From assembly GCA_023412845.1 (NCBI GenBank), contig JAEZRH010000144.1:1-38091 (forward strand): a DNA stretch of 38,091 nucleotides, given 5' to 3'. Under the pieces are notes generated by a model. The model did no database searches and had not been told where the DNA came from. It saw only the letters and a list, made by a program, of their open reading frames with translations. Below are positions 1 through 7,462 of this stretch, piece by piece. A program made the position numbers and the translations under genes. Position 1 is the first letter of the stretch. The number at the start of each line of letters is the position of its first letter. The stretch comes from Bacillota bacterium (GTDB taxonomy: Bacteria > Bacillota > Clostridia > Oscillospirales > Acutalibacteraceae).

Positions 1-268
1 CTACCGCATCGGCGCACCGTATGCCGGCATCTACGAAGAGGTTTTCTCTTCGGATGACGTCCGGTACGGAGGCAGCGGCATTTCGAACGGGAACAGCATC
101 GCAAGCTCTGAGCCCGGCATGCACGGCTGCGAACAGTCCATCAGCTTGACCCTGCCGCCCCTTTCGGTCATTTATCTGCGCTGCAGACGCAAAAAGCCGC
201 GCGGCAAAATCTCCGAAAAAACCAAAGCAAAACGAAACCTAAAGTGCAAGAAAGCCGATCAACAATAA
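1..268 (+). CDS. glgB: 1,4-alpha-glucan branching enzyme, C-terminal end (partial)
   Basis: Reading from base 2, the frame is open from the window edge to TAA at 266-268. The peptide opens YRIGAPYAGIYEEVF and continues SSDDVRYGGSGISNGN, then SISLTLPPLSVIYL. This is the typical C-terminal all-beta domain of glycogen branching enzymes (GH13), which make alpha-1,6 branches in glycogen. After the conserved LPPLS strand there is a basic tail of about 30 residues rich in Lys and Arg, longer than many homologues. The catalytic domain lies outside the window. The stop is 15 bases before glgC, so the two are probably co-transcribed. The family call rests on the C-terminal motif and the glg context. 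Confidence 0.85.
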   Translation, partial: YRIGAPYAGIYEEVFSSDDVRYGGSGISNGNSIASSEPGMHGCEQSISLTLPPLSVIYLRCRRKKPRGKISEKTKAKRNLKCKKADQQ

Positions 269-283
269 AGGAGGAAACCCGTT

Positions 284-1519
284 ATGTTGCCCAAACAGGA
301 AGTTGTGGCCATGCTGCTGGCGGGGGGGCAGGGGAGCCGGCTTGGCGTCCTCACAAAAAACCTTGCAAAACCCGCCGTTCCCTATGGAGGTAAATACCGC
401 ATCATTGATTTCCCTCTTTCCAACTGCGTCAATTCCGGCATCGAATGCGTCGGCGTGCTCACACAGTACCAGCCGCTTGTTTTGAACGAATATATCGGTA
501 ACGGCCAGCCTTGGGACCTCGACAGTATGAACGCCGGCGTTCGGGTCCTGCCGCCGTACCAGCGCAACCGCAAATCCGACTGGTACAAAGGCACCGCGAA
601 CGCCATTTACCAGAATATTCCGTATATAGAACGCTATAACCCGGAGTATGTGATCGTACTTTCCGGCGACCACATCTACAAAATGGATTATTCCAAAATG
701 ATTGCCTACCACAAGGACAAAGAGGCCGACTGCACCATCGCGGTCATCGAAGTGCCGATGGAAGAAGCCTCGCGGTTCGGCATCATGAACACGAAGGAAG
801 ACAATTCGGTCTACGAATTCGACGAGAAACCGAAGGTCCCCAAGAGCAACAAGGCTTCCATGGGCATTTACGTGTTCACGTGGAGCAAGCTGCGCAAATA
901 TCTGGAGGCGGACGAGGCGAACCCGAAGTCTTCCAACGATTTCGGCAAGGACGTGCTTCCCGCCATGCTGCGCGAGGACGAACGGATCTTCGCCTTCCCG
1001 TTCGAGGGCTACTGGAAGGACGTCGGCACCATCGACAGTCTGTGGGAATCCAATATGGACCTGCTGAACCCCAACATTCCGCTCGACCTGAGCGAGGAAA
1101 ACTGGAAAATCTACTGCCGCAATCCGGTCATGCCGCCGCACTATATCGCAAAGAGCGCCAAAGTGCAGAATTCCCTGATCGCCGAGGGCAGCAACGTATA
1201 CGGCGAGATCGATTTCGCCGTGCTGTTCTCGGGCGTTTACATCGCGCCTGGCGCCGTCGTGCGCGACTCCATCATCATGCCGAACACACGCATTGAGGAG
1301 AACGCCATCGTGCAGTATGCCATTGTTGCGGAGAACTGCACGATCGGCAAGGGCGCCGTTGTCGGCGCGAGGCCGGAAGATATCGTCAACAAGGATGAAT
1401 GGGGCGTCGCCGTTGTGGGCGACGGATGCACGATCCCGCCCGGGGCGGAAATCCCGCCCAAGGCGATGATCGATGCGGACCAGCTGAGAGAGGAGGCCGG
1501 TGTAAATGCGCGGAAATAA
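284..1519 (+). CDS. glgC: Glucose-1-phosphate adenylyltransferase, catalytic subunit
   Basis: 411 residues, the usual length for GlgC. It makes ADP-glucose from glucose-1-phosphate and ATP, the committed step of bacterial glycogen synthesis. The nucleotide-binding signature AGGQGSRL sits at about residues 13-20, followed by KPAVPYGGKYRIIDFPLSN. SGDHIYKMDY (about 127-136) carries the catalytic Asp. FDEKPK (about 180) is the sugar-phosphate site. The C-terminal part is a left-handed beta-helix with hexapeptide-like repeats, as expected. The start is ATG 284 behind AAAGGAGG. The end overlaps glgD by 14 bases, which suggests translational coupling and a GlgC/GlgD heterotetramer as known in other Firmicutes. 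Confidence 0.96.
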   Translation: MLPKQEVVAMLLAGGQGSRLGVLTKNLAKPAVPYGGKYRIIDFPLSNCVNSGIECVGVLTQYQPLVLNEYIGNGQPWDLDSMNAGVRVLPPYQRNRKSDWYKGTANAIYQNIPYIERYNPEYVIVLSGDHIYKMDYSKMIAYHKDKEADCTIAVIEVPMEEASRFGIMNTKEDNSVYEFDEKPKVPKSNKASMGIYVFTWSKLRKYLEADEANPKSSNDFGKDVLPAMLREDERIFAFPFEGYWKDVGTIDSLWESNMDLLNPNIPLDLSEENWKIYCRNPVMPPHYIAKSAKVQNSLIAEGSNVYGEIDFAVLFSGVYIAPGAVVRDSIIMPNTRIEENAIVQYAIVAENCTIGKGAVVGARPEDIVNKDEWGVAVVGDGCTIPPGAEIPPKAMIDADQLREEAGVNARK

Positions 1520-2621
1520 TGTTCTTGGCCTGATTTTCTCCAATGTCCACGAGGAAAAAAACCGCGAACTGACGGAGCACCGTACAATGGGCTCGGTCCC
1601 GTTCGGCGGCCGCTACCGCCTGATCGATTTCCCTCTCTCCAACATGGTGAATTCCGGCATCAATAAAGTCGGCGTCATCACGAAGGGCAATTATCAGTCC
1701 CTGATGGACCATCTCGGCTCCGGCAAGGCGTGGGACCTTTCGCGCAAGCGCGAGGGGCTGTTCATTCTCCCGCCGTTCGGGGCGGAATCGAACCTTGTCA
1801 GCAGCCGCATCGAGTCCCTTGCTTCCATCAGCCGCTTTCTCAGGACCTCCAACGAGGAATACGTCCTGCTGACGGACAGCGACACGGTCTGCAACATCGA
1901 TTATTCCGAGGTACTCGCGCAGCATCTGAAAACGCAGGCGGACATCACCGTGATCTCCCGTTTCGGCAAGCTGCCCGACCGCATGAGCAACCCTTCGGTT
2001 TACACGGTCGACCCGGACGGCCGCGTGCGCGACATGCTCATCAATCCCCGCACGGAAGGCGAGTGCTGCTACGGCATCGGCATGATGCTGATCCAGCGCG
2101 AGCTGCTGATACGCCTTGTGACGGACTGCGTCAGCCGCAACCTTTACAACTTCAAGCGCGACCTGCTGCAGCGGAACCTTTCCGGCTACCGTGTGTTTGC
2201 CTACGACTTCAAGGGATTCGTCAAAACGATCTGCTCCGCCGTCGCTTATTTTGAGGCCAACATGGCGCTGATGCTCCCGAATGTGCGCGCCCAGCTGTTT
2301 AATCCAAGCAGGCCCGTTTACACCAAAGTGCGCGACGACATGCCCGCGCGCTACGGCCTGGGGGCATCCGTTTCCAATTCCCTGATCGCTGACGGATGCG
2401 CCATTGAGGGCGAAGTCAACAACAGTGTGCTGTTCCGCGGCGTGCACGTGGGGAAAGGGACGGTGGTGGAAAACTGCGTTATTATGCAGGATAGCGTGAT
2501 ACGCGCAAACTGCCGCATGAACTATGTCATAGCAGACAAAGACGTTGTCATCAAAAACGACCGTTCGCTTCTGGGGTTTGAATCTTACCCTGTTTTTATT
2601 GCGAAAGGCAGCGTCGTCTGA
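1506..2621 (+). CDS. glgD: Glucose-1-phosphate adenylyltransferase, GlgD regulatory-type subunit
   Basis: 371 residues, homologous to GlgC (PFGGRYRLIDFPLSNMVNSG, LTDSDTVCNIDY, C-terminal hexapeptide-like repeats). The N-terminal nucleotide-binding loop is lost: where GlgC has AGGQGSRL, this protein reads IFSNVHEEKNRELTEHR. That is the hallmark of GlgD, which in studied Firmicutes is nearly inactive alone but boosts GlgC when the two assemble. The start ATG at 1506 lies inside the end of glgC, and the preceding GAGAGGAGG (1489-1497) can serve as ribosome binding site. The gene ends 161 bases before glgA, separated by a repeat-like hairpin region. Confidence 0.94.
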   Translation: MRGNNVLGLIFSNVHEEKNRELTEHRTMGSVPFGGRYRLIDFPLSNMVNSGINKVGVITKGNYQSLMDHLGSGKAWDLSRKREGLFILPPFGAESNLVSSRIESLASISRFLRTSNEEYVLLTDSDTVCNIDYSEVLAQHLKTQADITVISRFGKLPDRMSNPSVYTVDPDGRVRDMLINPRTEGECCYGIGMMLIQRELLIRLVTDCVSRNLYNFKRDLLQRNLSGYRVFAYDFKGFVKTICSAVAYFEANMALMLPNVRAQLFNPSRPVYTKVRDDMPARYGLGASVSNSLIADGCAIEGEVNNSVLFRGVHVGKGTVVENCVIMQDSVIRANCRMNYVIADKDVVIKNDRSLLGFESYPVFIAKGSVV

Positions 2622-2722
2622 GAGGGGTGCCCACGCCGTCAAACCCCGCCGTGCAGTACGGCACAGAAAAGCGGTCTGCTGTGGCGGGAGAGTTTCCGGA
2701 AACTCCCGACGCCTGATAAATT
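2622..2722 (+). repeat. Dispersed intergenic repeat, module 1, with palindrome
   Basis: Lies between glgD and glgA. It shares GGGGTGCCC.CG..GTCAA, GTACGGCACAGAAAAGCGG and TGGCGGGAG with copies at 17799 and 24040. It ends in the perfect palindrome AGTTTCCGGAAACT (2691-2704), flanked by CGGG and CCCG. There is no T-tail, so termination is unlikely. Confidence 0.6.
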
Positions 2723-2782
2723 TTCCGGATACGTCAGTATGAGCCGTCTTCAAACCACAAATTACACTGGGAGGTATCAAAC

Positions 2783-4210
2783 ATGAAAATTCTGTATTGC
2801 ACGAGCGAAGCGACGCCTTTTGCTGCCACAGGCGGACTTGCCGAGGTGGCTGGCTCCTTGCCGCAGGCGCTCAGGCTCAGGCTGATCGGCTGCCGCGTCG
2901 TTATGCCCCTGTACGAGGATGTTCCCCAGGAAATGCGCGAAAATATGAAATTCATCACCAGCCTCTCCGTCCCGGTGGCGTGGCGCAGGCAGTACTGCGG
3001 GATTTTTGAGACGCATGTCGGCGGGGTGATTTTCTATCTTATCGACAACCAATACTACTTTAAGCGCCACGGGCTGTATGGCCATTACGACGACGCCGAG
3101 CGCTTTGCGTTTTTTTCCCGCGCAGCGATCGAGATGCTGCCGTACATTGATTTCAGGCCGGACGTCATCCATTGCAACGACTGGCAGACGGCCCTTGTTC
3201 CCATCTATTACAGCCTTTTCTATGCCAAGAACGACTGGTACAAGGGCATCAAAACCGTGTTTACCATCCATAATATCCAGTATCAGGGCAAATACGGCAA
3301 AGAGCTGGTCGAGGACGTGCTCGGGATCCCGAAGGACTCTACGCCGCTTCTGGAATACGGCGGGTGCATCAATATGGTCAAGGGAGCCGTCGAGTGTGCG
3401 AACCGGGTAACGACCGTCAGCCCCACCTATGCGCAGGAGATTCTCGACCCGTGGTATGCCTACGGACTCGAAGGAATCCTGAAGGAACGCCAGTGGAAGC
3501 TCTCCGGCATTCTGAACGGCATCGACGTCAACCTCTACAACCCAGCGACCGACCCGGACATTTACGCGGCGTATTCCGCCGAGGACCCGGCGGGGAAAGT
3601 ACAGAACAAGCTTCAACTGCAGCAGAGGCTGAACCTCGCGGAGGAAGAAAAGACGCCGCTTTTGGGCATGGTCACGCGCATGGTTTCTCACAAGGGACTC
3701 GACCTTGTCAAAGAGGCTCTTGACAGGCTGATGCAGGAGACGAATATCCAGTTTGTGATTCTCGGCTCCGGCGACTGGGAATATGAAAACTATTTCAAGG
3801 ACATGCAGGAAAAGTATACCGGCAGGCTGTGCGCCTGCTTCGGCTTTGTACCCGAGCTCTCGCACAAGATATACGCCGCCTCCGATATTTTTCTGATGCC
3901 GTCGAAGACGGAGCCGTGCGGCCTTGCGCAGATGATCGCGCTGCGGTACGGCGCGATCCCCGTCGTGCGGGAAACGGGCGGCCTGCGGGATTCCGTGCAG
4001 GACAGCGGCGACGGTCAGGGCAACGGCTTTACGTTCAAAACCTACAACAGCGATGACATGTTCCATGCGGTCACGCGCGCCCTTGAGGGCTATGCCAATC
4101 AGGAGGGCTGGGAAGTGCTGGTCCGCCGGGCGATGGAATGCGATTTCAGCTGGGGAAGGTCCGCGAACGAGTACATAAGGCTTTACCGGGACCTTGTGAA
4201 AAACGGCTGA
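2783..4210 (+). CDS. glgA: Glycogen synthase (ADP-glucose type)
   Basis: 475 residues, normal for GT5 bacterial glycogen synthases, which extend alpha-1,4-glucan from ADP-glucose. The N-terminal glucan/ADP-binding motif reads ATGGLAEV at residues 15-22, where enterobacterial enzymes have KTGGLADV, so the loop lysine is Ala here. Other landmarks are HCNDWQTAL, TIHNIQYQG, GILNGIDVNLYNP, and the C-terminal retaining-glycosyltransferase motif SKTEPCGLAQ (about 372-381) with GGLRDSV. The start ATG is preceded by GGGAGG at good distance. It is the last glycogen gene of the cluster. The next gene begins 30 bases later and is probably on the same transcript. Confidence 0.95.
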   Translation: MKILYCTSEATPFAATGGLAEVAGSLPQALRLRLIGCRVVMPLYEDVPQEMRENMKFITSLSVPVAWRRQYCGIFETHVGGVIFYLIDNQYYFKRHGLYGHYDDAERFAFFSRAAIEMLPYIDFRPDVIHCNDWQTALVPIYYSLFYAKNDWYKGIKTVFTIHNIQYQGKYGKELVEDVLGIPKDSTPLLEYGGCINMVKGAVECANRVTTVSPTYAQEILDPWYAYGLEGILKERQWKLSGILNGIDVNLYNPATDPDIYAAYSAEDPAGKVQNKLQLQQRLNLAEEEKTPLLGMVTRMVSHKGLDLVKEALDRLMQETNIQFVILGSGDWEYENYFKDMQEKYTGRLCACFGFVPELSHKIYAASDIFLMPSKTEPCGLAQMIALRYGAIPVVRETGGLRDSVQDSGDGQGNGFTFKTYNSDDMFHAVTRALEGYANQEGWEVLVRRAMECDFSWGRSANEYIRLYRDLVKNG

Positions 4211-4240
4211 CGGGTTTTCTCCGACCCGGCCGGGGAGCGG

Positions 4241-5515
4241 ATGGATATGGGCGGAAAAATGAAAAGCAGATTTCGGAAAGCCGCCGTGGCACTTGCTGTG
4301 ACGGCCTTTGCCGGCGCGGCGGTTTTCGTGATGTACGAGTTCGCTTCGAATGCCATGAATCAGGTGTTTCCTCCGGAAAGCGCAATTCCCAGCCCGCCTG
4401 CCTCTTCAGGCGAAGCGTCCTCTGCAGCGCCGCCGTCTTCCGCGGCACCGGCGAGTTCCGCCCCGCGCAGCTCCGGGGTGACGGTGAGCGGTATTTTCAG
4501 CGGTTATGAAGACGCCGCCCGGCAGAAGCTGAGCGGCATGACGTTACAGGAAAAGGTGGGGCAGGTCTTCCTGCTGGAAAGCCCCTCTTCCGGCGCGATC
4601 CATACGATCGACGAGATCCAGCCCGGCGGTTATTGCCTGCTGGAGAAGGATTTCAAGGGCAAAACTGCGGCGCAGGTGAAAAAGACGCTGAAATCCTACC
4701 AGGGTTCCAGCAAGATCCCGATGATTCTGTCCTGCGACGAGGAGGGCGGTACCGTTGTGCGCATCAGTTCAAACCCAGCGCTCTCCCCGCAGAAATTCCG
4801 GTCGCCGCAGCAGGTGTTCGCAAAAGGGGGCTTCGACGCCGTTACATCGGACACCCTGAAAAAGGCGCAGCTCCTCAAATCGCTCGGCGTCAACGTGAAT
4901 CTGGCCCCGGTCTGCGACGTTTCCACCAATCCGAAAGATTTTATCTATGCGCGTTCGTTCGGTCAGAATGCGCAGCAGACGTCCAAATTCGTAACGGCTT
5001 CCGTGCTGGCCTATTCCGAAGGGGGGATCGGCTGTGTGCTGAAGCATTTCCCCGGTTATGGGGGCAATACCGACACGCACACGGGCGCGTCGAGAGACAC
5101 CCGCAGCTTCCAGACTTTCCAGAACTCCGACTTCCTGCCGTTTGAGGCCGGAATCCAGGCGGGCGCGGCGTGCATCATGGTCTCGCACAACATCGTCGAG
5201 TGTATGGATGCTCAACGTCCGGCGTCGCTCTCGCCACAGGTTCACGAAATCCTGCGCACGAAACTCGGGTTTTCCGGTGTCGTTGTAACCGATTCCCTCG
5301 ATATGAAGGCCGTGACGGCGTATTCCCAAGGGGAAAATACCTGCGTGCAGGCGTTCCTGGCGGGGAACGACATGCTGCTCACGTCCGACGGCCCGTCCGG
5401 CTACCAGGCTCTTTACACCGCCGTGCAGAAGGGGACGGTAACCCAGAAGCGGCTGGATGAATCCGTCCTGCGCATCCTCGCGTGGAAAATGAAGCTCGGC
5501 TTGCTGTCTGCCTAA
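4241..5515 (+). CDS. Membrane-anchored glycoside hydrolase family 3 protein (beta-N-acetylhexosaminidase-like)
   Basis: 424 residues. The N-terminus has basic residues followed by one hydrophobic segment (about residues 10-30) with no lipobox, so a signal anchor is likely. A Ser/Pro/Ala-rich linker follows (about 45-80), then a GH3 N-terminal barrel. The motif KHFPGYGGNTDTHTG (about 268-282) corresponds to KHFPGHG...DSH of NagZ-type enzymes, with Asp and His as candidate acid/base dyad. VVTDSLDM (about 347-354) contains the candidate nucleophile Asp. The family cleaves beta-N-acetylglucosamine, for example in muropeptide recycling. The linker and anchor suggest work outside the membrane. ATG 4241 and in-frame ATG 4247 are both possible starts, and the latter has the better distance from GGGGAG. 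The stop overlaps the convergent regulator by 4 bases. Confidence 0.85.
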   Translation: MDMGGKMKSRFRKAAVALAVTAFAGAAVFVMYEFASNAMNQVFPPESAIPSPPASSGEASSAAPPSSAAPASSAPRSSGVTVSGIFSGYEDAARQKLSGMTLQEKVGQVFLLESPSSGAIHTIDEIQPGGYCLLEKDFKGKTAAQVKKTLKSYQGSSKIPMILSCDEEGGTVVRISSNPALSPQKFRSPQQVFAKGGFDAVTSDTLKKAQLLKSLGVNVNLAPVCDVSTNPKDFIYARSFGQNAQQTSKFVTASVLAYSEGGIGCVLKHFPGYGGNTDTHTGASRDTRSFQTFQNSDFLPFEAGIQAGAACIMVSHNIVECMDAQRPASLSPQVHEILRTKLGFSGVVVTDSLDMKAVTAYSQGENTCVQAFLAGNDMLLTSDGPSGYQALYTAVQKGTVTQKRLDESVLRILAWKMKLGLLSA

Positions 5516-6216
5516 CGATTTACTCCCATTCTGCTCTCGGAGTTCTGGATCAGATTGAAAAGCGAAGAGGAGAACAGGGGATATCCCTCCGAAATTTTTT
5601 CCGGGGAGGACGGGGGGACGGACCCCTTTTCGACGGGGTCCATGTCGTCTACTTTTTCCCCGGCGACCAGGCATGCGGCGTTGGAGAGGGCGATCTCCTG
5701 CGCGGCGCTGGAGCGTCCGGAGCTCTGCTTGTATGGAACGGCAAAAAGCCCCTGCGGGTTTTTGAGGTTGGCGGAGTAAAGAATGCGGAAAACCTTGTAG
5801 ATGCACAGGTTCAGGTATGCGGAAATTTCGGCGGTCAGAGATTTGTTGTTGAATTTCTGAAGCATTCCGAAGATAATATTAAGGGAGTTTGCAATCAGCT
5901 TTTTGTTCAGCAGCGGAAGAACGCTTATGCCCGGGCCGTGCATCACGTTTTCTTTTCCCGCCGAATCCGGCTCCGGAATATCTTCCACCGTGATGGTCGC
6001 GCCGCTGCGGTGGGGCGACCTTCCCAGCAGATAATCGCAGGAAACATTGTAATAATCGGCAACTTTTACAACGAAATCAAGCCCGCATTCGCGTATCCCC
6101 TTTTCGTAATGGGAAAGAAGTGCCTGTGAGATATCGAGATCGGCCGCCACCTTCTTCTGGCTGTATCCGCGCTCTTTTCGCAAAAGGGTGATGATCCGTG
6201 CAAAGTTGTTGTTCAT
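5512..6216 (-). CDS. XRE-family helix-turn-helix regulator
   Basis: 234 residues. Residues 1-65 form a Cro/CI-type HTH (ITLLRKERGYSQKKVAADL, DISQALLSHYEKGIRECGLD), followed by YYNVSCDYLLGRS, which is the usual end of this domain. The remaining 170 residues (about 66-234) match no domain I recognise. They lack membrane segments and look partly helical (LNIIFGMLQKFNNKSL, AEISAYLNLCIYKVFRILYS), so they may bind a ligand or oligomerise. The start ATG 6216 has AGGAG upstream. The gene is transcribed away from the histidine phosphatase, and its end overlaps the GH3 gene by 4 bases. A promoter at 6260-6288 is bracketed by an inverted repeat, suggesting autoregulation (inference). Targets are unknown. 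Confidence 0.85.
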   Translation of the reverse strand: MNNNFARIITLLRKERGYSQKKVAADLDISQALLSHYEKGIRECGLDFVVKVADYYNVSCDYLLGRSPHRSGATITVEDIPEPDSAGKENVMHGPGISVLPLLNKKLIANSLNIIFGMLQKFNNKSLTAEISAYLNLCIYKVFRILYSANLKNPQGLFAVPYKQSSGRSSAAQEIALSNAACLVAGEKVDDMDPVEKGSVPPSSPEKISEGYPLFSSSLFNLIQNSESRMGVNR

Positions 6217-6259
6217 TCACGTAATCTCCTGTCGAAAATGATCTAAAAACGTCTAGTAA

Positions 6260-6288
6260 ATCATATAACATTTATAACTTTTTGTAAA
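6260..6288 (-). promoter_or_regulatory. Sigma-A type promoter of the XRE regulator gene
   Basis: Reading leftward, TTTACA (6288-6283) and TATGAT (6265-6260) are spaced by exactly 17 bases. The arms CGTCT (6250-6254) and AGACG (6288-6292), extended imperfectly inwards, bracket the whole promoter and could be an operator. Confidence 0.65.
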
Positions 6289-6364
6289 GACGCTATATTT
6301 TGTGCCCGCTTAAGCATATTGCTATGTATTTTGAAATCTCTGCAGTGAAATTAGGAGGATTTTC

Positions 6365-7093
6365 ATGAAATCATACACCGTACACCTGATCCGCCACGGG
6401 CTGACGAAAGGGAACGAAGAGGGACGCTACATCGGCAGCACGGACCTCCCGCTTTCCGCGGAAGGCGAAAGACGCCTGCGGGCGCTCCGCGCGAAAGGGC
6501 CTTATCCGCAGGCGCAGGCGTTTTTCACAAGTCCTCTCAAGCGCTGCGTGCAGACGCTGAATGTCCTGTACCCGGGTGCGAAACCGATTGTGATCGACGA
6601 TTTCCGGGAATGCAGCTTCGGCACGTGGGAGGGGAAGACCGCGCAGGAGATTGCGGCGGACGACCCGATGTTCGCCCGCTGGATTGCGGGAGGCGGCGGC
6701 CAGGTGACGCCTCCCGGCGGCGACAGTGGAGGCGCGTTCGCGCAGCGTGTGTGCGCCGCATTCGAAAAGGTTGTGGAAGGCCTTATGCGCTCCGGTACCA
6801 CGTCCGCGGTGATCGTGGCGCACGGCGGGGCCCTTATGTCCATCCTCGCCACATACGGGCTGCCGAAGGCGAAGTTTTACGACTGGATGACCGAATGCGG
6901 ATGCGGCTACTCCATGCGCATCACCCCGGGGCTGTGGATGCGTTCGATGGTGGGGGAGGTCTACTCCGAAATCCCGGGCGGAGGCCGCCTGCGGGGCGAA
7001 CCCGTGCATGACGGCGGCGTTATGATGATGGATATTGCCCGCGAGGCGGCCGAACGTGCTTTCGGAGAAAAGGACGGTGAAAAAAAATCTTGA
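6365..7093 (+). CDS. Histidine phosphatase family protein (phosphoglycerate mutase-like)
   Basis: 242 residues. The phosphohistidine motif LIRHG is at about residues 8-12, the general acid region is FRECSFGTWEG (about 79-89), and the second catalytic His lies in VAHGG (about 153-157). This fits the histidine phosphatase superfamily, cobC/GpmB-like branch. These enzymes hydrolyse diverse phosphomonoesters and the substrate cannot be read from the sequence. A cobalamin role is not supported because no cobalamin genes are nearby. The start ATG 6365 follows AGGAGG. The stop TGA at 7091-7093 lies inside the -35 box of the leucine leader promoter, so the next unit has its own start of transcription. 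Confidence 0.88.
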   Translation: MKSYTVHLIRHGLTKGNEEGRYIGSTDLPLSAEGERRLRALRAKGPYPQAQAFFTSPLKRCVQTLNVLYPGAKPIVIDDFRECSFGTWEGKTAQEIAADDPMFARWIAGGGGQVTPPGGDSGGAFAQRVCAAFEKVVEGLMRSGTTSAVIVAHGGALMSILATYGLPKAKFYDWMTECGCGYSMRITPGLWMRSMVGEVYSEIPGGGRLRGEPVHDGGVMMMDIAREAAERAFGEKDGEKKS

Positions 7094-7118
7094 CAAAACG
7101 TTTCGCCGTGCCTATAAT
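7090..7118 (+). promoter_or_regulatory. Consensus promoter of the leuAB T-box transcript
   Basis: TTGACA (7090-7095), a 17-base spacer, then TATAAT (7113-7118): a perfect sigma-A consensus. The -35 box contains the stop codon of the upstream phosphatase gene. Transcription should begin near 7125. Confidence 0.93.
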
Positions 7119-7124
7119 AGTAAC

Positions 7125-7410
7125 AATTTCACAAAGCAAAAGGCAATGAAGGGAATAAGGCATTGACTGGAATGCTTTCAGAGAGCCGGCGGGCGGTGCG
7201 AGTCCGGCGCTTCCATTTATGCGCATAGCTCATCCCCGAGCCGCCGTCTTCGATGCACACAGCGTTAGAAGCGGCCGCAGCGGCAGCGTTACCGGCCGGG
7301 GCCTTGTTTGAGGCTGCGGAGGGCTCGACGGCGAGCCGAATTTTTGGGTGGTACCACGAAAGCGATTTCGTCCCGAATACAGCGAAAGCTGTATTCGGGA
7401 CTTTTTTTAT
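7125..7410 (+). ncRNA. T-box leader, leucine-specific (CUC specifier)
   Basis: The 5' leader of leuAB has the ordered parts of a T-box riboswitch. A stem I region contains AGAGAGCCGGCGGG and GGTGCGAGTCCGGC. A specifier-loop pattern ATAG-CTC-ATCCCCGAGC puts the leucine codon CTC at 7229-7231. The T-box sequence GGGTGGTACCACG lies at 7346-7358, whose UGGU bulge would pair with an ACCA tRNA end. An intrinsic terminator follows: a 14-bp perfect stem GTCCCGAATACAGC/GCTGTATTCGGGAC (7370-7383 and 7388-7401) with a GAAA loop and seven T. Uncharged tRNA-Leu is expected to stabilise the antiterminator and switch on leuAB. The specifier position was assigned by analogy with known leaders and with the thrS leader in this window. 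Confidence 0.92.
7370..7408 (+). terminator. Regulated intrinsic terminator of the leucine T-box
   Basis: A 14-bp perfect stem, tetraloop GAAA, and T7 tail. It competes with the antiterminator that contains the T-box sequence at 7346-7358. Confidence 0.93.
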
Positions 7411-7462
7411 TTCCTACACCGACCGCGCGCTTTCCCTGCGCGCCGAAAAGGAGTGTTCCGTC

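Noticed and set aside
2685..2708. Hairpin between glgD and glgA as a terminator
   Set aside because: The stem is strong but no T-run follows, and related hairpins recur in other gaps, so it is called a repeat.
2777..4066. A 429-codon minus-strand frame opposite glgA, and similar ones opposite glgC (239-1543) and leuA (7289-9037)
   Set aside because: All are antisense shadows of clearly recognised enzymes, without ribosome sites or family motifs.
7253..7462. Longer N-terminus for leuA
   Set aside because: The extra codons run through the T-box and its terminator. ATG 7463 has a proper ribosome binding site and gives the family's usual start.
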